From assembly GCA_965371445.1 (NCBI GenBank), contig CBDUYN010000172.1:1-21815 (forward strand): a stretch of DNA of 21,815 nt, given 5' to 3'. The DNA comes from DASWIG01 sp965371445 (GTDB lineage Bacteria > Acidobacteriota > Thermoanaerobaculia > Multivoradales > J023). The translations under genes and the position numbers were made by a program. Positions 21,762 through 21,815 of this stretch are shown here, piece after piece (the first letter of the stretch is position 1; each line of letters starts with the position of its first letter). The notes under the pieces were generated by a model that did not search any database, was not told the DNA's origin, and saw only the letters and a list, made by a program, of their open reading frames with translations.

Positions 21762-21815
21762 GTGTCCTTTCGGCAAGCGTGCATGACTGCCTCTGAGGCC
21801 GCCGCTATCGTTGGT
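21762..21815 (+). CDS. Possible start of a further element gene (partial, right edge)
   Basis: A frame open to the edge begins with GTG at 21762 or ATG at 21783. The peptide from the ATG is MTASEAAAIVG, which resembles the first helix of helix-turn-helix regulators. The ribosome-binding site is poor for both starts. It would be divergent from the excisionase-like gene, a usual layout for a regulator. Only 18 codons are visible, so this is tentative. The 132-bp gap before it (21630-21761) would hold the divergent promoters; I see no clear hexamers. Confidence 0.3.
   Translation, partial: MSFRQACMTASEAAAIVG

Noticed and set aside
1..21815. CRISPR arrays, rRNA, tRNA or transposase genes
   Set aside because: No regularly spaced repeats, cloverleaf sequences, rRNA segments or transposase motifs were seen on either strand.

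Overview
The window is high-GC DNA with genes packed on both strands. A secreted GWxTD plus VWFA-type protein of the kind common in Acidobacteriota, together with long TPR proteins and GC-rich wobble positions, suggests an acidobacterium, perhaps of the Thermoanaerobaculia. That taxonomic call is inference from family content and composition only.

Layout. (1) 1-98: the start of a membrane protein that runs off the left edge. (2) 217-3724, minus strand: a compact three-gene operon, MNT nucleotidyltransferase, then HEPN protein, then a membrane-anchored NACHT NTPase ending in a formylglycine-generating-enzyme (C-type-lectin-fold) domain. The first two genes overlap by 11 bp, the second and third abut exactly, and an extended -10 promoter precedes the operon. 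This is the best candidate for a defence or conflict system here. (3) 3822-6149: the housekeeping gene tex. (4) 6193-11295, minus strand: two genes 15 bp apart. One is a TPR protein carrying an anthrax-lethal-factor-like zinc peptidase site in its middle; the other is the secreted GWxTD/VWFA protein. A 2Fe-2S ferredoxin gene (11448-11771) lies upstream of them. (5) 11867-16269, plus strand: a 4-bp-overlapping pair. The first protein has an Hsp90-type (GHKL) ATPase domain, a membrane helix, a transglutaminase-like domain, a second helix and a C-terminal domain. The second looks like a shorter paralogue whose ATP-binding motifs are all lost. I consider this active/pseudo-ATPase pair the most novel architecture in the window. 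(6) 16197-18171, minus strand: a zinc-ribbon protein and a helical protein of unknown role. (7) 18236-19182, plus strand: hpt and a RidA-family gene, closed by a strong terminator. (8) From about 19250 to the right edge: one end of an integrated mobile element, with a tyrosine integrase, a repeat-rich promoter/attachment-like region, an excisionase-like HTH protein, a four-helix membrane protein with a C2H2-like finger, and the start of a further ORF at the edge.

How the genes may work together. In region 2 the NACHT-FGE protein would be the sensor/switch, with the HEPN-MNT pair as a toxin-antitoxin-like effector module under the same promoter. In region 5 the topology puts an ATPase in the cytoplasm and a thiol-enzyme domain outside the membrane, with the pseudo-ATPase as the likely cytoplasmic partner. 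The two-gene unit of region 4 and the ferredoxin are transcribed divergently from region 5, across a 95-bp gap. Whether they share a pathway cannot be decided from sequence alone. No tRNA, rRNA, CRISPR array or intact insertion sequence was seen. No gene-free stretch exceeds 300 bases.
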